64,000 nucleotides of DNA from assembly GCA_964605655.1 (NCBI GenBank), contig CAZSDK010000003.1:124001-188000 (forward strand), given 5' to 3'. The notes beneath the pieces are model-generated. The model saw nothing but the letters and a program-made list of their open reading frames with translations, was not told the origin of the DNA and made no database searches. Position numbers and translations under genes: made by a program. Of the stretch, positions 26,059 to 35,822 are shown in pieces (position 1 is the stretch's first letter; every line of letters begins with the position of its first letter). Source of the stretch: JAKLIX01 sp964605655 (GTDB taxonomy: Bacteria; Bacteroidota; Bacteroidia; Bacteroidales; CAIXZF01).

Positions 26059-27735
26059 ATGGCTGGATACAAGGAAACACCGAGGCAAAAGATGATCTCC
26101 ATGATGTATCTGGTTTTGACTGCACTCCTTGCACTTAATGTTTCTGTCGAAATCCTCAAAGCATTTATTATTGTGAACCAGGGAATGGTTTCTACCAATA
26201 AAAGCTTTGCAGGGAAGATCGACTGGACTTTGGAAAAGTTCAAGCAACAGTACGCTCTCAACCAGGATAAAGTGCGGCCCTTCTGGGAAAAAGCACAAAA
26301 AGCATCACAGAACGCTGATAACCTCATTAAATATATTGAACACCTGAAACTAAGGGTGGTGATGGCCTCAGAAGGCGTCGACTCAGCAAAGGCGGTAGCT
26401 AAATATTATAAAGTGGAGTATCGCCCAAACCCCGCTAAACCCACCGACTCTATCCCAATTCTTTCTCTGCAGTTGCAAGATGTCTCAACCCGCGACAAGT
26501 ATGATGAACCAACTAACTTTTTTATTGGCAACTCACAGGACGGATCAGCAGGTAAAGCCAGGACACTGAAACTGGCCCTGGAAGAGTATAAAAAGAATAT
26601 GTTGGCCCTCGTGAATGAAGGCGCAAGAAAAGACTTTAAGATGGGACTCGACCTGGTCGGACCTTTCCGGGATGCCGACAGAAAAACACAGAACTGGGAA
26701 ATGCACCACTTCTATCATACCATTCTTGCCGCCGACATCACTTTGCTCAATAAGTTCATTAACGAAGTCCAAACTATTGAATTCGATGTGGTGAACCACC
26801 TTTTCTCTTCCATAACGGCTGAAGACTTCAAGTTCGACAAGATTAACGCCAAAGTCGTTCCTGAAACGAGGTATATCTTCCAGGGTGAAGAGTATAAAGC
26901 AGAGGTTTTCGTGGCTGCTTACGATACCAAATCTGCTCCTGAAGTTTATATCCTCGAAGGGGCCGATACTATTACAGATGCTAATATCAAATCTGCAAAA
27001 CCACTCGAAGGAGTGAACGGACTGGTCAATATCAATATACCTGCAGGAGGAGAAGGCATCAGAAAATATGCCGGCGTGATCATGGTGAAAACACCTACCG
27101 GCCTTACGAACCGTTACTATTTCAAGGATGAGTATGTGGTTGCCAGACCTTCTCTTACCGTTTCTGCCACCAAAATGAATGTATTTTATATTGGTGTGGA
27201 TAATCCCGTTTCGATCTCAGTACCCGGTGTCCCAACAGAAAAGATCCGACCGACTATCAACCTTGGAAGCCTGCGTCGTGATGCAACCGGAAAAGACTGG
27301 ATCGTTAATGTTACCAAAGATGCTATGGGAAAAGAAGCCCTGATCTCTGTGACTGCAGGGGATGGTACCCAGTCTAAAAGCATGGGTAGTGTGAAATTCA
27401 GAGTCAAGAGGGTTCCCGACCCTGTTGCTTCCGTAGGTGGTGTTAAGGATCCTCAAATCGGTGCCTCACAAATGGCCGCCTCCTTCGTGAAGGTAGCTAT
27501 GCCTGAAGGGTTCGACTTCGACATGAACTTTACCGTTCAGTCCTTTACCTTCGCCTACCTCCAGAAAGGAGATTATTTCCAGAAAAACTGTAACGGTGCC
27601 CGTTTCCCTGAGGATGTGGTCAGCATTATCAGGAATGCCAGGCATGGTCAAAGATTCTGGATCGATAACATCAAGGTTACCGGCCCCGACGGTACTACAC
27701 GTAGGTTGCCCACGTTATCTTATGAAATAAAATAA
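26059..27735 (+). CDS. gldM: T9SS motor protein GldM/PorM
   Basis: 558 residues, close to typical. N-terminus MAGYKETPRQKMISMMYLVL leads into the single membrane helix that packs with GldL; the rest is periplasmic, beginning with a helical bundle (about 40-220) and followed by beta-rich domains, as in known PorM/GldM structures. It carries torque from the inner membrane to the PorK/N ring. 41 bases after gldL. Confidence 0.95.
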   Translation: MAGYKETPRQKMISMMYLVLTALLALNVSVEILKAFIIVNQGMVSTNKSFAGKIDWTLEKFKQQYALNQDKVRPFWEKAQKASQNADNLIKYIEHLKLRVVMASEGVDSAKAVAKYYKVEYRPNPAKPTDSIPILSLQLQDVSTRDKYDEPTNFFIGNSQDGSAGKARTLKLALEEYKKNMLALVNEGARKDFKMGLDLVGPFRDADRKTQNWEMHHFYHTILAADITLLNKFINEVQTIEFDVVNHLFSSITAEDFKFDKINAKVVPETRYIFQGEEYKAEVFVAAYDTKSAPEVYILEGADTITDANIKSAKPLEGVNGLVNINIPAGGEGIRKYAGVIMVKTPTGLTNRYYFKDEYVVARPSLTVSATKMNVFYIGVDNPVSISVPGVPTEKIRPTINLGSLRRDATGKDWIVNVTKDAMGKEALISVTAGDGTQSKSMGSVKFRVKRVPDPVASVGGVKDPQIGASQMAASFVKVAMPEGFDFDMNFTVQSFTFAYLQKGDYFQKNCNGARFPEDVVSIIRNARHGQRFWIDNIKVTGPDGTTRRLPTLSYEIK

Positions 27736-27754
27736 CAGCTCTTATTTTCAGAAT

Positions 27755-28603
27755 ATGAAAAGGCACATTTTGATTATCGCTCTGCTGTTCGCCTCACTGG
27801 GTATGCCTACTGTGGCTTTTTCCCAGGTCATGGACAGTCCTCCCAGAGATGGGGGGTACGACAAAGCACACACCCAAAACCGGATGCCCATTCCTTATGC
27901 ACACCTCAGAGAGGCTGATGTGCTTTGGCAAAACAGGATCTGGAGGGTTATCGATTTTCGCCAGAAAATTAACCATCAGTTTTACTATCCGGAAGAACCT
28001 CATAATGGCTGGAGGAACTTTATGACGGTGATCATGGAAGCCTTAAAAGAAGGTACCATCACTGCCTATCAGTTCACCCCCACCGATGAGTTCACCATTC
28101 CGCTAACCTATCAGGAGATCCTTAAAGCAGTGAGCAGCGTGGATACTGTGCAGGATTTTGAAAGACCTGATGGCACTTTTGTGGACACCGTTTTCGTGAA
28201 TGAGTTTAATACTCAGGAAATCAAGAAGATCCGTGTTAAGGAGGACTGGTTCTTCGATAAACAGCGTTCTCAGATGGATGTCAGGATCATCGGAATCTGT
28301 CCCCTGAGGGATGTGGTGAAAAGCGCGACCGAAAAGTACACCAACCCGATGTTCTGGTTGTATTATCCCGATATCAGGCCGGTACTTGCCCAGGCTGAAG
28401 TCTTTAACAGGTTTAATGACGCTGAAAGGAGAAGTTTCGAGGACATATTCTGGAAAAGAATGTTCGACAGTTATATCATCAAGGAGAAAAATGTTTATGA
28501 CAGGACCATCAGTGAATACGCTACGGGACTGGATGCCTTGCTGGAGTCAGAGAGAATACAGAACAACCTGTTTACGGTTGAACATGATCTCTGGGAGTTC
28601 TAG
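27755..28603 (+). CDS. gldN: T9SS ring protein GldN/PorN
   Basis: 282 residues. Signal peptide to about AFSQ, then the conserved pattern READVLWQNRIWRVIDFRQK and a PNMFWLYYPD-like segment (NPMFWLYYPDIRPVLA). Periplasmic partner of GldK in the ring complex. Last gene of the operon; a terminator follows 21 bases after the stop. Confidence 0.94.
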   Translation: MKRHILIIALLFASLGMPTVAFSQVMDSPPRDGGYDKAHTQNRMPIPYAHLREADVLWQNRIWRVIDFRQKINHQFYYPEEPHNGWRNFMTVIMEALKEGTITAYQFTPTDEFTIPLTYQEILKAVSSVDTVQDFERPDGTFVDTVFVNEFNTQEIKKIRVKEDWFFDKQRSQMDVRIIGICPLRDVVKSATEKYTNPMFWLYYPDIRPVLAQAEVFNRFNDAERRSFEDIFWKRMFDSYIIKEKNVYDRTISEYATGLDALLESERIQNNLFTVEHDLWEF

Positions 28604-28624
28604 TCATTAAACACCCTTGATCGG

Positions 28625-28659
28625 AAAGCCGGATATTGATAAAATCCGGCTTTTTTTTT
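28625..28659 (+). terminator. Rho-independent terminator of the gld operon
   Basis: Arms AAAGCCGGAT / ATCCGGCTTT with a nine-base loop, followed by a T run to 28659. Ends the porP-gldKLMN transcript before recG. Confidence 0.85.
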
Positions 28660-28685
28660 GATAATTTTGTCCAATACCCGATGTT

Positions 28686-30794
28686 ATGGCCTTCGTGGAA
28701 TTCTGGAACCGCCCTGTTGAATTTGTGAAAGGGGTAGGACCCAAAAGGGCACTCCTGCTCAAGAAAGAGTTAGAGATCAGTTCTTTTGGAGATTTACTGA
28801 CCTATTATCCTTTCCGCTATGTCGACCGCAGCAAATTTACAAGGATCTGCGACGTACAGGATGATCAGGTTTATGTGCAGGTCAAAGGAAGGATCACAGG
28901 GATACAAAAGCTGGGGAAACCAGGATCAGAAAGGCTCTCTGCCATCTTATCGGACAGTTCGGGCCGCATCGAGCTTATTTGGTTCAAAGGAATCAAATGG
29001 GTGCTCGCAGGACTGCAACCTGACCAGGAATACATTGTTTTCGGAAAGCCGGCCTATTTTAACGGTAACTACAATATTCCTCACCCGGAAATGGAACCTG
29101 CTTCAGAACACAGGGAGACACTCATGGAACCATTCCAGCCTTTTTATAATACGACGGAGAAATTGAAGAATGCCGGACTTGACAGCAGAGGTCTGCGGAA
29201 AATCATCAGGAACCTTGTTATGGCCATGAAAGGAGAGGTGAAAGAAAACCTCCCTTCGGAACTGATGAAAGTCCTTCATCTGACTGGAAGAGAAGAAGCT
29301 CTTTTTCAGGTGCACTTTCCCGCTGACCCCGGCAAGCTGAAACAGGCACAGAACCGCATCAAATTTGAAGAACTTTTTTTTATTCAGTTGAGGCTGATTA
29401 AAAGTAAACTATACCGGCACCAGCATCAGCCAGGTTTTCAGTTCCCAAAGGTAGGCGACAATTTAAACCGTTTTTACAGGGACTACATACCTTTCCAGCT
29501 TACAGAAGCGCAGAAGAGAGTCATCAAGGAGGTCAGGGCTGACCTGGGATCGGGCAAACAGATGAACCGCTTGTTGCAGGGTGATGTGGGAAGTGGAAAA
29601 ACAATGGTAGCCTTGATGACCATGCTGATAGCCATAGACAACGGTTTTCAGACCTGCCTCATGGCACCCACAGAGATTCTCGCTGCCCAGCATTTCACCA
29701 CCATTAGCAAATTGCTGGGTGACATGAACATTTCGGTCTCTTTGCTCACAGGGTCTACTAAGAAAGCTGAAAGAAAGATCATGGCTGAGAAGCTTCAGTC
29801 GGGTGAACTCAACATTCTGATAGGCACACACGCCTTAATTGAGGAGGTGGTCCAATTTAAAAACCTGGGACTGGCCATCATCGATGAACAGCATCGTTTC
29901 GGCGTCATGCAAAGGGCCAGTATCTGGAGAAAGGGAAGTACCCCACCACATGTGCTGGTGATGACGGCCACTCCCATACCAAGGACCCTTGCCATGACCC
30001 TCTACGGAGACCTCGATGTGTCGGTAATTGATGAGCTGCCACCGGGACGAAAACCGGTTAAAACTGTTCACTATTATGATAATCAAAGGCTTAAAGTAAT
30101 AGGTTTTATCAGGAATGTCATTAAAGAAGGCCGGCAGGTGTACATGGTATTTCCTCTTATCAATGAATCGGAAAGCCTTGATCTGAAGTATTTATTGGAC
30201 GGTTATGAGGCTGTCCTGAGGGATTTTCCCTATCCGGACTATGCCGTGAGCATGGTCCATGGACAGCTGAAACCCGCAGATAAGGATTACGAGATGGAAA
30301 GATTTGTTAAGGGAAAGACCCAGATTATGGTGGCTACCACTGTCATTGAAGTAGGTGTTGATGTCCCCAATGCCTCGGTGATGGTCATTGAAAACGCGGA
30401 AAGATTCGGACTGTCCCAGCTTCACCAGTTGAGAGGAAGGGTTGGCAGAGGAGCCAACCAATCATATTGCATCCTGATGACCTCCGAAAAACTGACCCAT
30501 GAGGCCAGAAAGAGAATCGAGACCATGGTCACCACCAACGATGGGTTTGTCGTTGCCGAAACAGACCTGAAGCTCAGGGGTCCGGGTGATATCCAGGGCA
30601 CCAAGCAGAGTGGCATTGCCGACCTCAAAATGGCCGACATCGTGAAGGATGAGAAGATATTGAAAACAGCCCGGCGTTTTGCTGAAGACATACTGAGAGC
30701 CGACAGTGAGTTGCTGTCGCCTGAAAATCGTCCTCTTTTATCCTACCTGAAAGAACTGGAATTTCACCGGATCAACCTTTCCAGGATCAGCTGA
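28686..30794 (+). CDS. recG: ATP-dependent DNA helicase RecG
   Basis: 702 residues, the usual size. N-terminal wedge/OB region (KGRITGIQKLG), then the helicase core: Walker A LLQGDVGSGKTMVAL, MAPTEILAAQH, DEQHRFGVMQR (DExH box), TATPIPRTLAMTLYGDLD, and C-terminal VGVDVPNASVMV and QLRGRVGRG. Remodels stalled replication forks and branched DNA. Seems monocistronic between the gld terminator and the pheT promoter. Confidence 0.96.
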   Translation: MAFVEFWNRPVEFVKGVGPKRALLLKKELEISSFGDLLTYYPFRYVDRSKFTRICDVQDDQVYVQVKGRITGIQKLGKPGSERLSAILSDSSGRIELIWFKGIKWVLAGLQPDQEYIVFGKPAYFNGNYNIPHPEMEPASEHRETLMEPFQPFYNTTEKLKNAGLDSRGLRKIIRNLVMAMKGEVKENLPSELMKVLHLTGREEALFQVHFPADPGKLKQAQNRIKFEELFFIQLRLIKSKLYRHQHQPGFQFPKVGDNLNRFYRDYIPFQLTEAQKRVIKEVRADLGSGKQMNRLLQGDVGSGKTMVALMTMLIAIDNGFQTCLMAPTEILAAQHFTTISKLLGDMNISVSLLTGSTKKAERKIMAEKLQSGELNILIGTHALIEEVVQFKNLGLAIIDEQHRFGVMQRASIWRKGSTPPHVLVMTATPIPRTLAMTLYGDLDVSVIDELPPGRKPVKTVHYYDNQRLKVIGFIRNVIKEGRQVYMVFPLINESESLDLKYLLDGYEAVLRDFPYPDYAVSMVHGQLKPADKDYEMERFVKGKTQIMVATTVIEVGVDVPNASVMVIENAERFGLSQLHQLRGRVGRGANQSYCILMTSEKLTHEARKRIETMVTTNDGFVVAETDLKLRGPGDIQGTKQSGIADLKMADIVKDEKILKTARRFAEDILRADSELLSPENRPLLSYLKELEFHRINLSRIS

Positions 30795-30833
30795 GCAGGA
30801 ACAGGCTTGGAAAAGAGAGAGATAAATTTTCCT

Positions 30834-30841
30834 TACTTTTG
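30834..30841 (+). promoter_or_regulatory. Promoter -7 box for pheT
   Basis: TACTTTTG, an exact TAnnTTTG match, 31 bases before the pheT ATG. A TTG at 30807-30809 is slightly far for a -33 element (24-base gap). Confidence 0.5.
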
Positions 30842-30872
30842 CATCTTTTTATACCATATTATATAGACCTCT

Positions 30873-33344
30873 ATGAAGATATCTTACAACTGGCTCAGAA
30901 AATACACTGATGTTGACCTGGGTGTGGATGAACTCGCTGAGATTCTAACCAATTGCGGGTTAGAAGTTGAAGGTGTTGAGCCTTTCGAAACTATAAAAGG
31001 CAGCCTGGAAGGAGTGGTGACCGGACAGGTCCTTACCTGTGAAAGGCATCCCAATGCTGATAAACTGAGCATAACAACAGTCGATATCGGGGGATCACAG
31101 CCCTTGCCTATTGTTTGTGGCGCACCGAATGTGGCAGCCGGTCAAAAAGTGCTGGTAGCCACTGTAGGCACTACCATTTACAAAGGTGATGATTCATTTG
31201 TCATCAATGAAGCCAAGATCCGTGGAGAGATATCCAGAGGGATGATCTGTGCCGAAGATGAACTGGGCCTGGGAACCTCTCATGAAGGGATCATGGTATT
31301 ACCTGAAGATACCGCCGTCGGCTTGCCGGCACATCAGCTTTTTAAGGTTTACAAGGATCACGTTTTCGAGATCGGTTTGACTCCAAACCGATCGGATGCC
31401 TTTTCCCATACAGGTGTTGCAAGGGACCTGCTGGCAGTACTTAAGACGCACCAACCTGAGAAGTACGGACATCTTCATTTACAATGGCCTGATACAGATG
31501 AATTTAAGAGTGAAGTTCAAGGTCACCCCATACCTGTGATGATTGAAAATCCTCAGGATTGTCCCAGGTACTGTGGTCTGACTCTTACCGGAATACAAAT
31601 GGGCTCCTCTCCGGAGTGGATGCAGAATCTGCTCAAAGCCGGGGGGATGCGGCCTATCAACGTGATCGTCGACATCACCAACTTCGTCATGCTGGAAACG
31701 GGCCAGCCTTTGCATGCCTTTGACGCCGACAAGATAGAAGGACAGAGAGTGGTGGTCAAAACCCTCGGGGAAGGGACCAGGTTCATTACGCTGGACGGAG
31801 CAGAAAGGACCCTTACCGCCTCGAACCTGATGATTTGCTCGGGAGAGCGGGGAATGTGCATGGCCGGAGTTTATGGTGGTCTTGACTCAGGTGTGACCGA
31901 CACCACGACAAGGGTGTTTCTTGAAAGCGCCTATTTTAACCCTGTATCCATCAGAAAAACAGCAAGAAATCATGGATTAAGCACCGATTCCTCCCAGCGC
32001 TTTGAGAGGGGCGCCAACCCCGAAATGACGGTGTATGCCATGAAAAGGGCTGCACTTCTTATGAAGGAATATGCCGGTGCCGTCATTTCCTCCGAAATAC
32101 AGGATGTTTACCCCGGAAAGAAGGCTCCCAGACAGATAAGTGTCAGCTATAAGAACATCGATACGCTGATTGGTAAATCCATTCCCAGGGAGACCATCAG
32201 GAATATACTCATTAGTCTTGAGATGATTGTAGAATCAGAGACAGCAGATGGTATGGTCCTTTCGGTGCCTTTATTTAAGAATGATGTAGAGAGAGAGGCC
32301 GATGTGGTGGAGGAAATCCTGAGAATATACGGCTACAACCAGATTGAACTGAGTAATGAAATCCGGTATATGATGGGTACGGTGCGCCCTAACAAGAAGG
32401 AAAAAGCCAGGGACCTGATCTCTGAACATCTCACTGCTTTAGGATTCTCCGAGATTATGTGTAATTCGCTCACCCGGTCGGAATATACCATCATAACACC
32501 CAGCCTCCCGCAGGAATCTTATGTGAGGATGATGAACCCCCTGAGCCGCGAAGCTGAAGTCATGAGAAGAAGCTTGCTTTTTGGCGGACTGGAAACCATC
32601 CTTCATAACCAAAACCGTAAGATCAGTGATCTGAAACTCTATGAGTACGGTACTGTTTACCAGTTCATTCCTCAGGGCAATAAGGCAGTACCCCTTTCGA
32701 GGTACAGGGAAGATGCTCATCTGGGTATCTGGGTGACCGGAAAAAGATCGCCGGAACATTGGAGTGAGAAAAAGGGAGTTGCCGATATCTATTACCTGAA
32801 AGCAGTTTTAATTAATATTCTCAGGAAAGCGGGTGTCAGAGAGGATCATTTTTCGACGGTCCAGGGTCATTCCGGACTTTTTGCGGAAGGAATGCAGTAT
32901 GTCGAGAAAATTTCGGGCAAAGTACTTCTTGAATTCGGGGAAGTGCTGCCAGGTATATTGAAGCATTTCGACTTACGACAGGCTGTTTATTTTGCCATGG
33001 TTGATTGGAATATTTTATGGTCGATCGTTGCGGAGAACCGCATCACTTATACGGAATTGCCAAAGTTTCCCTGGGTGCGAAGAGACCTGGCCTTACTTCT
33101 TGACAGGAACATTTCCTTTGAACAACTCAGGGCTCTGGCTTTGCAGGTGGATCAAAAGATACTGAGAAAGGTGAGCCTGTTTGATGTGTATGAAGGAGAA
33201 GGCGTTGCTTCCGGAAAAAAATCGTATGCTCTCAGTTTTATCCTTCAGGATGATCATAAGACCTTGACTGATGAGGAGATTGATGCACTGATGTCACGTC
33301 TTATGAAACAGTTCCAAAAGCAAATGGGAGCCGAAATCCGCTAA
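30873..33344 (+). CDS. pheT: Phenylalanine-tRNA ligase beta subunit
   Basis: 823 residues. Domain order: N-terminal MKISYNWLRKYTD, tRNA-binding OB fold (about 40-150, HPNADKLSITTVD, IVCGAPNVAAGQKV), B3/B4 editing domain (GLTPNRSDAFSHTGVARDL, NVIVDITNFVMLETGQPLHA), B5, a catalytic-like domain, and C-terminal FDX-ACB anticodon domain (FPWVRRDLALLLDRNI). Works with PheS, which is not in this window. Convergent with the M1 peptidase gene, only two bases between stops. Confidence 0.97.
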   Translation: MKISYNWLRKYTDVDLGVDELAEILTNCGLEVEGVEPFETIKGSLEGVVTGQVLTCERHPNADKLSITTVDIGGSQPLPIVCGAPNVAAGQKVLVATVGTTIYKGDDSFVINEAKIRGEISRGMICAEDELGLGTSHEGIMVLPEDTAVGLPAHQLFKVYKDHVFEIGLTPNRSDAFSHTGVARDLLAVLKTHQPEKYGHLHLQWPDTDEFKSEVQGHPIPVMIENPQDCPRYCGLTLTGIQMGSSPEWMQNLLKAGGMRPINVIVDITNFVMLETGQPLHAFDADKIEGQRVVVKTLGEGTRFITLDGAERTLTASNLMICSGERGMCMAGVYGGLDSGVTDTTTRVFLESAYFNPVSIRKTARNHGLSTDSSQRFERGANPEMTVYAMKRAALLMKEYAGAVISSEIQDVYPGKKAPRQISVSYKNIDTLIGKSIPRETIRNILISLEMIVESETADGMVLSVPLFKNDVEREADVVEEILRIYGYNQIELSNEIRYMMGTVRPNKKEKARDLISEHLTALGFSEIMCNSLTRSEYTIITPSLPQESYVRMMNPLSREAEVMRRSLLFGGLETILHNQNRKISDLKLYEYGTVYQFIPQGNKAVPLSRYREDAHLGIWVTGKRSPEHWSEKKGVADIYYLKAVLINILRKAGVREDHFSTVQGHSGLFAEGMQYVEKISGKVLLEFGEVLPGILKHFDLRQAVYFAMVDWNILWSIVAENRITYTELPKFPWVRRDLALLLDRNISFEQLRALALQVDQKILRKVSLFDVYEGEGVASGKKSYALSFILQDDHKTLTDEEIDALMSRLMKQFQKQMGAEIR

Positions 33345-33346
33345 CT

Positions 33347-35692
33347 TCAGGGCAGCAGTATTGCCTTCGCCTCCTTAATCTCTCCATTGCTCAGGTCCTC
33401 TGACCTGAAAATGTACAATCCCGGCATGATTTCCCGGGGTGCCCAGTCCAGTGTTGGTTGACCCACTTCCAAAAAGAGACTGTCGATCATCTTTCCTTCG
33501 GGGTTCAGGATCCGGAGTTTCTGCTTATTATTATTATTCATGATGATATGGAAGTGACCGGAAGCAGGGTTTGGAGAAATGATCAAAGGAGTATGGGGAT
33601 CCTCTGGGTCTAGGTATCCAAGGAAATCATCATCCCACACAGCCAGTGCATATTCACCAAGACGCAGGCTGTCGATCGTCAGTTCGCCGATGGAGGTGAT
33701 GCCATTCTGCAGGAAAGGGATCCCTTGCCAGCTGTACCCGGGCCCCGGTCTGTACAATAATACGATAGAATCCTGGGAATCGGTGATCAACTCATGGTCG
33801 AGATAATTGAATTTGGAATAAGAGAAAGTGGCCTTGGCATGGAACCCGGCAGGTAAATATCCTTCGACGGACCAATACCTGGAAGGAGAAAGAGTGAATC
33901 CGGGTACCGGCTGCTGGAGCGGATCCGGACCGACCCAGTGGTGGGTCACCCTTACCAGTGCTGTATCAGGTGCAGATGTGCATTCAATCTTGCAATAGGT
34001 TTGTGGGTAAAGGAAAGTGCTGGCTCCGACGAAAAAATGATATGCATCTGTGGTCGCATCCGAAATCTTTTCGTTGGGATCTAATCCGGTCCACACCGGG
34101 TGAAAAGGTAAATGAAAAGTTTTGGAACCTGTGAGACCTGAGAAATGCAGGGAATCATAGAACATCTGGAAGGAAGGGTCACAGAATCCGATTTCTAGAA
34201 TGTTTGAATTAGAGATGTGAGAGGTCCCTTTCATTTTCTGACGAATAAATACGGTAACATCAGAACCCGGGCCTGTGGGTTGTACCCTGACTGAGTCGAT
34301 GGAGTAATGCGGGAACCCGGGGTTAAATACCCAGGTGTCAAAAAAATCTGTCAGGTTCATACCTGATGAGGCCGTAAAAAAGTCCCGCAGTTGTATGGAA
34401 GATATATGTTTAAAGGCAAAACTGTCGGTATATGCCTTGACGGTACTGAAGAAAAGGGAGTCACCCATGTAGTTTCTGAGTGTTTTGACCACCTGCCCTC
34501 CTTTTTCATATACCGTAGTCCCGTAAGTGAGCGATGGCGGAATCCCTGCCAGTGCATAAAAATCACCGTCATCATGATGTGCCAGTTTCAACACGTCATG
34601 GTGTTTATCTCTGATGTAATCCCTGGCTGCATTGGGACCATAGATACCTTCTTTAAAAATGAACTCACTAAATACGGCCCAGCCTTCATTGATCCACATG
34701 TCTTCCTGTGAAGCACAGGTCACCAGGTCTCCGAACCACATGTGTGAAAGCTCGTGGGCATAAAGCGGTTCTGACGACAGGGTGCCATCGATACTGCTGG
34801 TCGGATACGCAATATTGGTGGCATGTTCCATGGCACCCAGGGGGGTGCTGACATAGCCCACCCTGGGCCATCGATACGGGCCGAACCGGTCTTCAAAAAC
34901 CGTGAGTACCTGGTTCAGGTTGATAAAGGAGTTCCTGGCCTTGGTCGTGTCAGCAGGTTTGACATAAATATAAGTCGGGATATCGGAAAGAACTCCATGA
35001 AAAGTATCCTGCACCGCGATGTAATTGGAGACTGCGACCGATGCCAGATAAGCCGGAACAGGCTTGTCCAGATGCCAGTGATAACGGGTGGTACCGTTTC
35101 CCAGTGAGTCTGTTTCGGTCAAAACCCCGTTACAGACTGCCATAAGCGGGTCATTCACCAGAATCTGGAAATCGTAGGTGGCTTTTTCCGTAAACTGGTC
35201 CAGACAAGGAAACCAAATCCTGCCATAATTGTGGGGAACATCCTGAAGGGCTATCCCCAGGTTATAGGCCAGTGTACTGCCTGAAAAATGAAATCCGCCC
35301 CAACCATAGGGTTCCGTTTTGGGTATTCCATGGTAATAGATGTCCAATAGCTGTGTGTCTCCCACCTGAAGTGGGGTTGGAAGGTTGATAGTCAGGAGGG
35401 TGTCATTATAAGTCCAGGGTAAGACATTGTTATCCTGAGTTACTGAATCAACATTGAGTTTGAAAAGTTCCAGGGCAAGGATGTTGACTGAGGCATATCT
35501 GGTTGTCAGCGAACATCGTGTATGTCCTGTAATTGTTTTTCCTGAGATATTGGTCAGGTTAATATCCAGCAAATAATGGGCAATATGAACAGAGTCGGTG
35601 TAAGTGACTGGTAATCTGGCTTTCAGTTCTATTTTTGCTGATAATAACAGTCCTGACAATAAAATAATAAAAAGAGGGGCCCTGAGTGACAT
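33347..35692 (-). CDS. Secreted M1-family metallopeptidase with T9SS sorting domain
   Basis: 781 residues. Signal peptide (APLFIILLSGLLLSA), M1 N-terminal beta domain, then the catalytic part: LGAMEHATN (GxMEN-type substrate motif with His in the last place, a variant seen in bacterial M1 enzymes) and zinc site HELSH with the third ligand Glu 18 residues on (WINEGWAVFSE). After a beta region, the C-terminus is a type A T9SS tail: IISPNPASGHFHI, MPGLYIFRSED and a short final IKEAKAILLP. Likely a cell-surface or released aminopeptidase. Confidence 0.92.
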   Translation of the reverse strand: MSLRAPLFIILLSGLLLSAKIELKARLPVTYTDSVHIAHYLLDINLTNISGKTITGHTRCSLTTRYASVNILALELFKLNVDSVTQDNNVLPWTYNDTLLTINLPTPLQVGDTQLLDIYYHGIPKTEPYGWGGFHFSGSTLAYNLGIALQDVPHNYGRIWFPCLDQFTEKATYDFQILVNDPLMAVCNGVLTETDSLGNGTTRYHWHLDKPVPAYLASVAVSNYIAVQDTFHGVLSDIPTYIYVKPADTTKARNSFINLNQVLTVFEDRFGPYRWPRVGYVSTPLGAMEHATNIAYPTSSIDGTLSSEPLYAHELSHMWFGDLVTCASQEDMWINEGWAVFSEFIFKEGIYGPNAARDYIRDKHHDVLKLAHHDDGDFYALAGIPPSLTYGTTVYEKGGQVVKTLRNYMGDSLFFSTVKAYTDSFAFKHISSIQLRDFFTASSGMNLTDFFDTWVFNPGFPHYSIDSVRVQPTGPGSDVTVFIRQKMKGTSHISNSNILEIGFCDPSFQMFYDSLHFSGLTGSKTFHLPFHPVWTGLDPNEKISDATTDAYHFFVGASTFLYPQTYCKIECTSAPDTALVRVTHHWVGPDPLQQPVPGFTLSPSRYWSVEGYLPAGFHAKATFSYSKFNYLDHELITDSQDSIVLLYRPGPGYSWQGIPFLQNGITSIGELTIDSLRLGEYALAVWDDDFLGYLDPEDPHTPLIISPNPASGHFHIIMNNNNKQKLRILNPEGKMIDSLFLEVGQPTLDWAPREIMPGLYIFRSEDLSNGEIKEAKAILLP

Positions 35693-35720
35693 AGAACGAC
35701 CGTTAATTTGATAGATGTTA

Positions 35721-35728
35721 TACTTTTG
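35721..35728 (+). promoter_or_regulatory. Candidate promoter -7 box for the TolC-HlyD genes
   Basis: TACTTTTG, exact TAnnTTTG, in the divergent region between the M1 peptidase and tolC-like genes, 94 bases before the start codon. No TTTG at the expected -33 spacing. Confidence 0.4.
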
Positions 35729-35822
35729 CTAAAATAATTATTTTCCCTTCTTTGCGGATCATCAGATATGTAATTTCCATGATTTTATACGTTGTAATTG
35801 ATTATGAAATATTGGTTTCCCC

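Noticed and set aside
34060..34860. Loss of function in the M1 peptidase because GxMEN reads GAMEH
   Set aside because: The His form occurs in other bacterial M1 enzymes, and HExxH-x18-E is intact.
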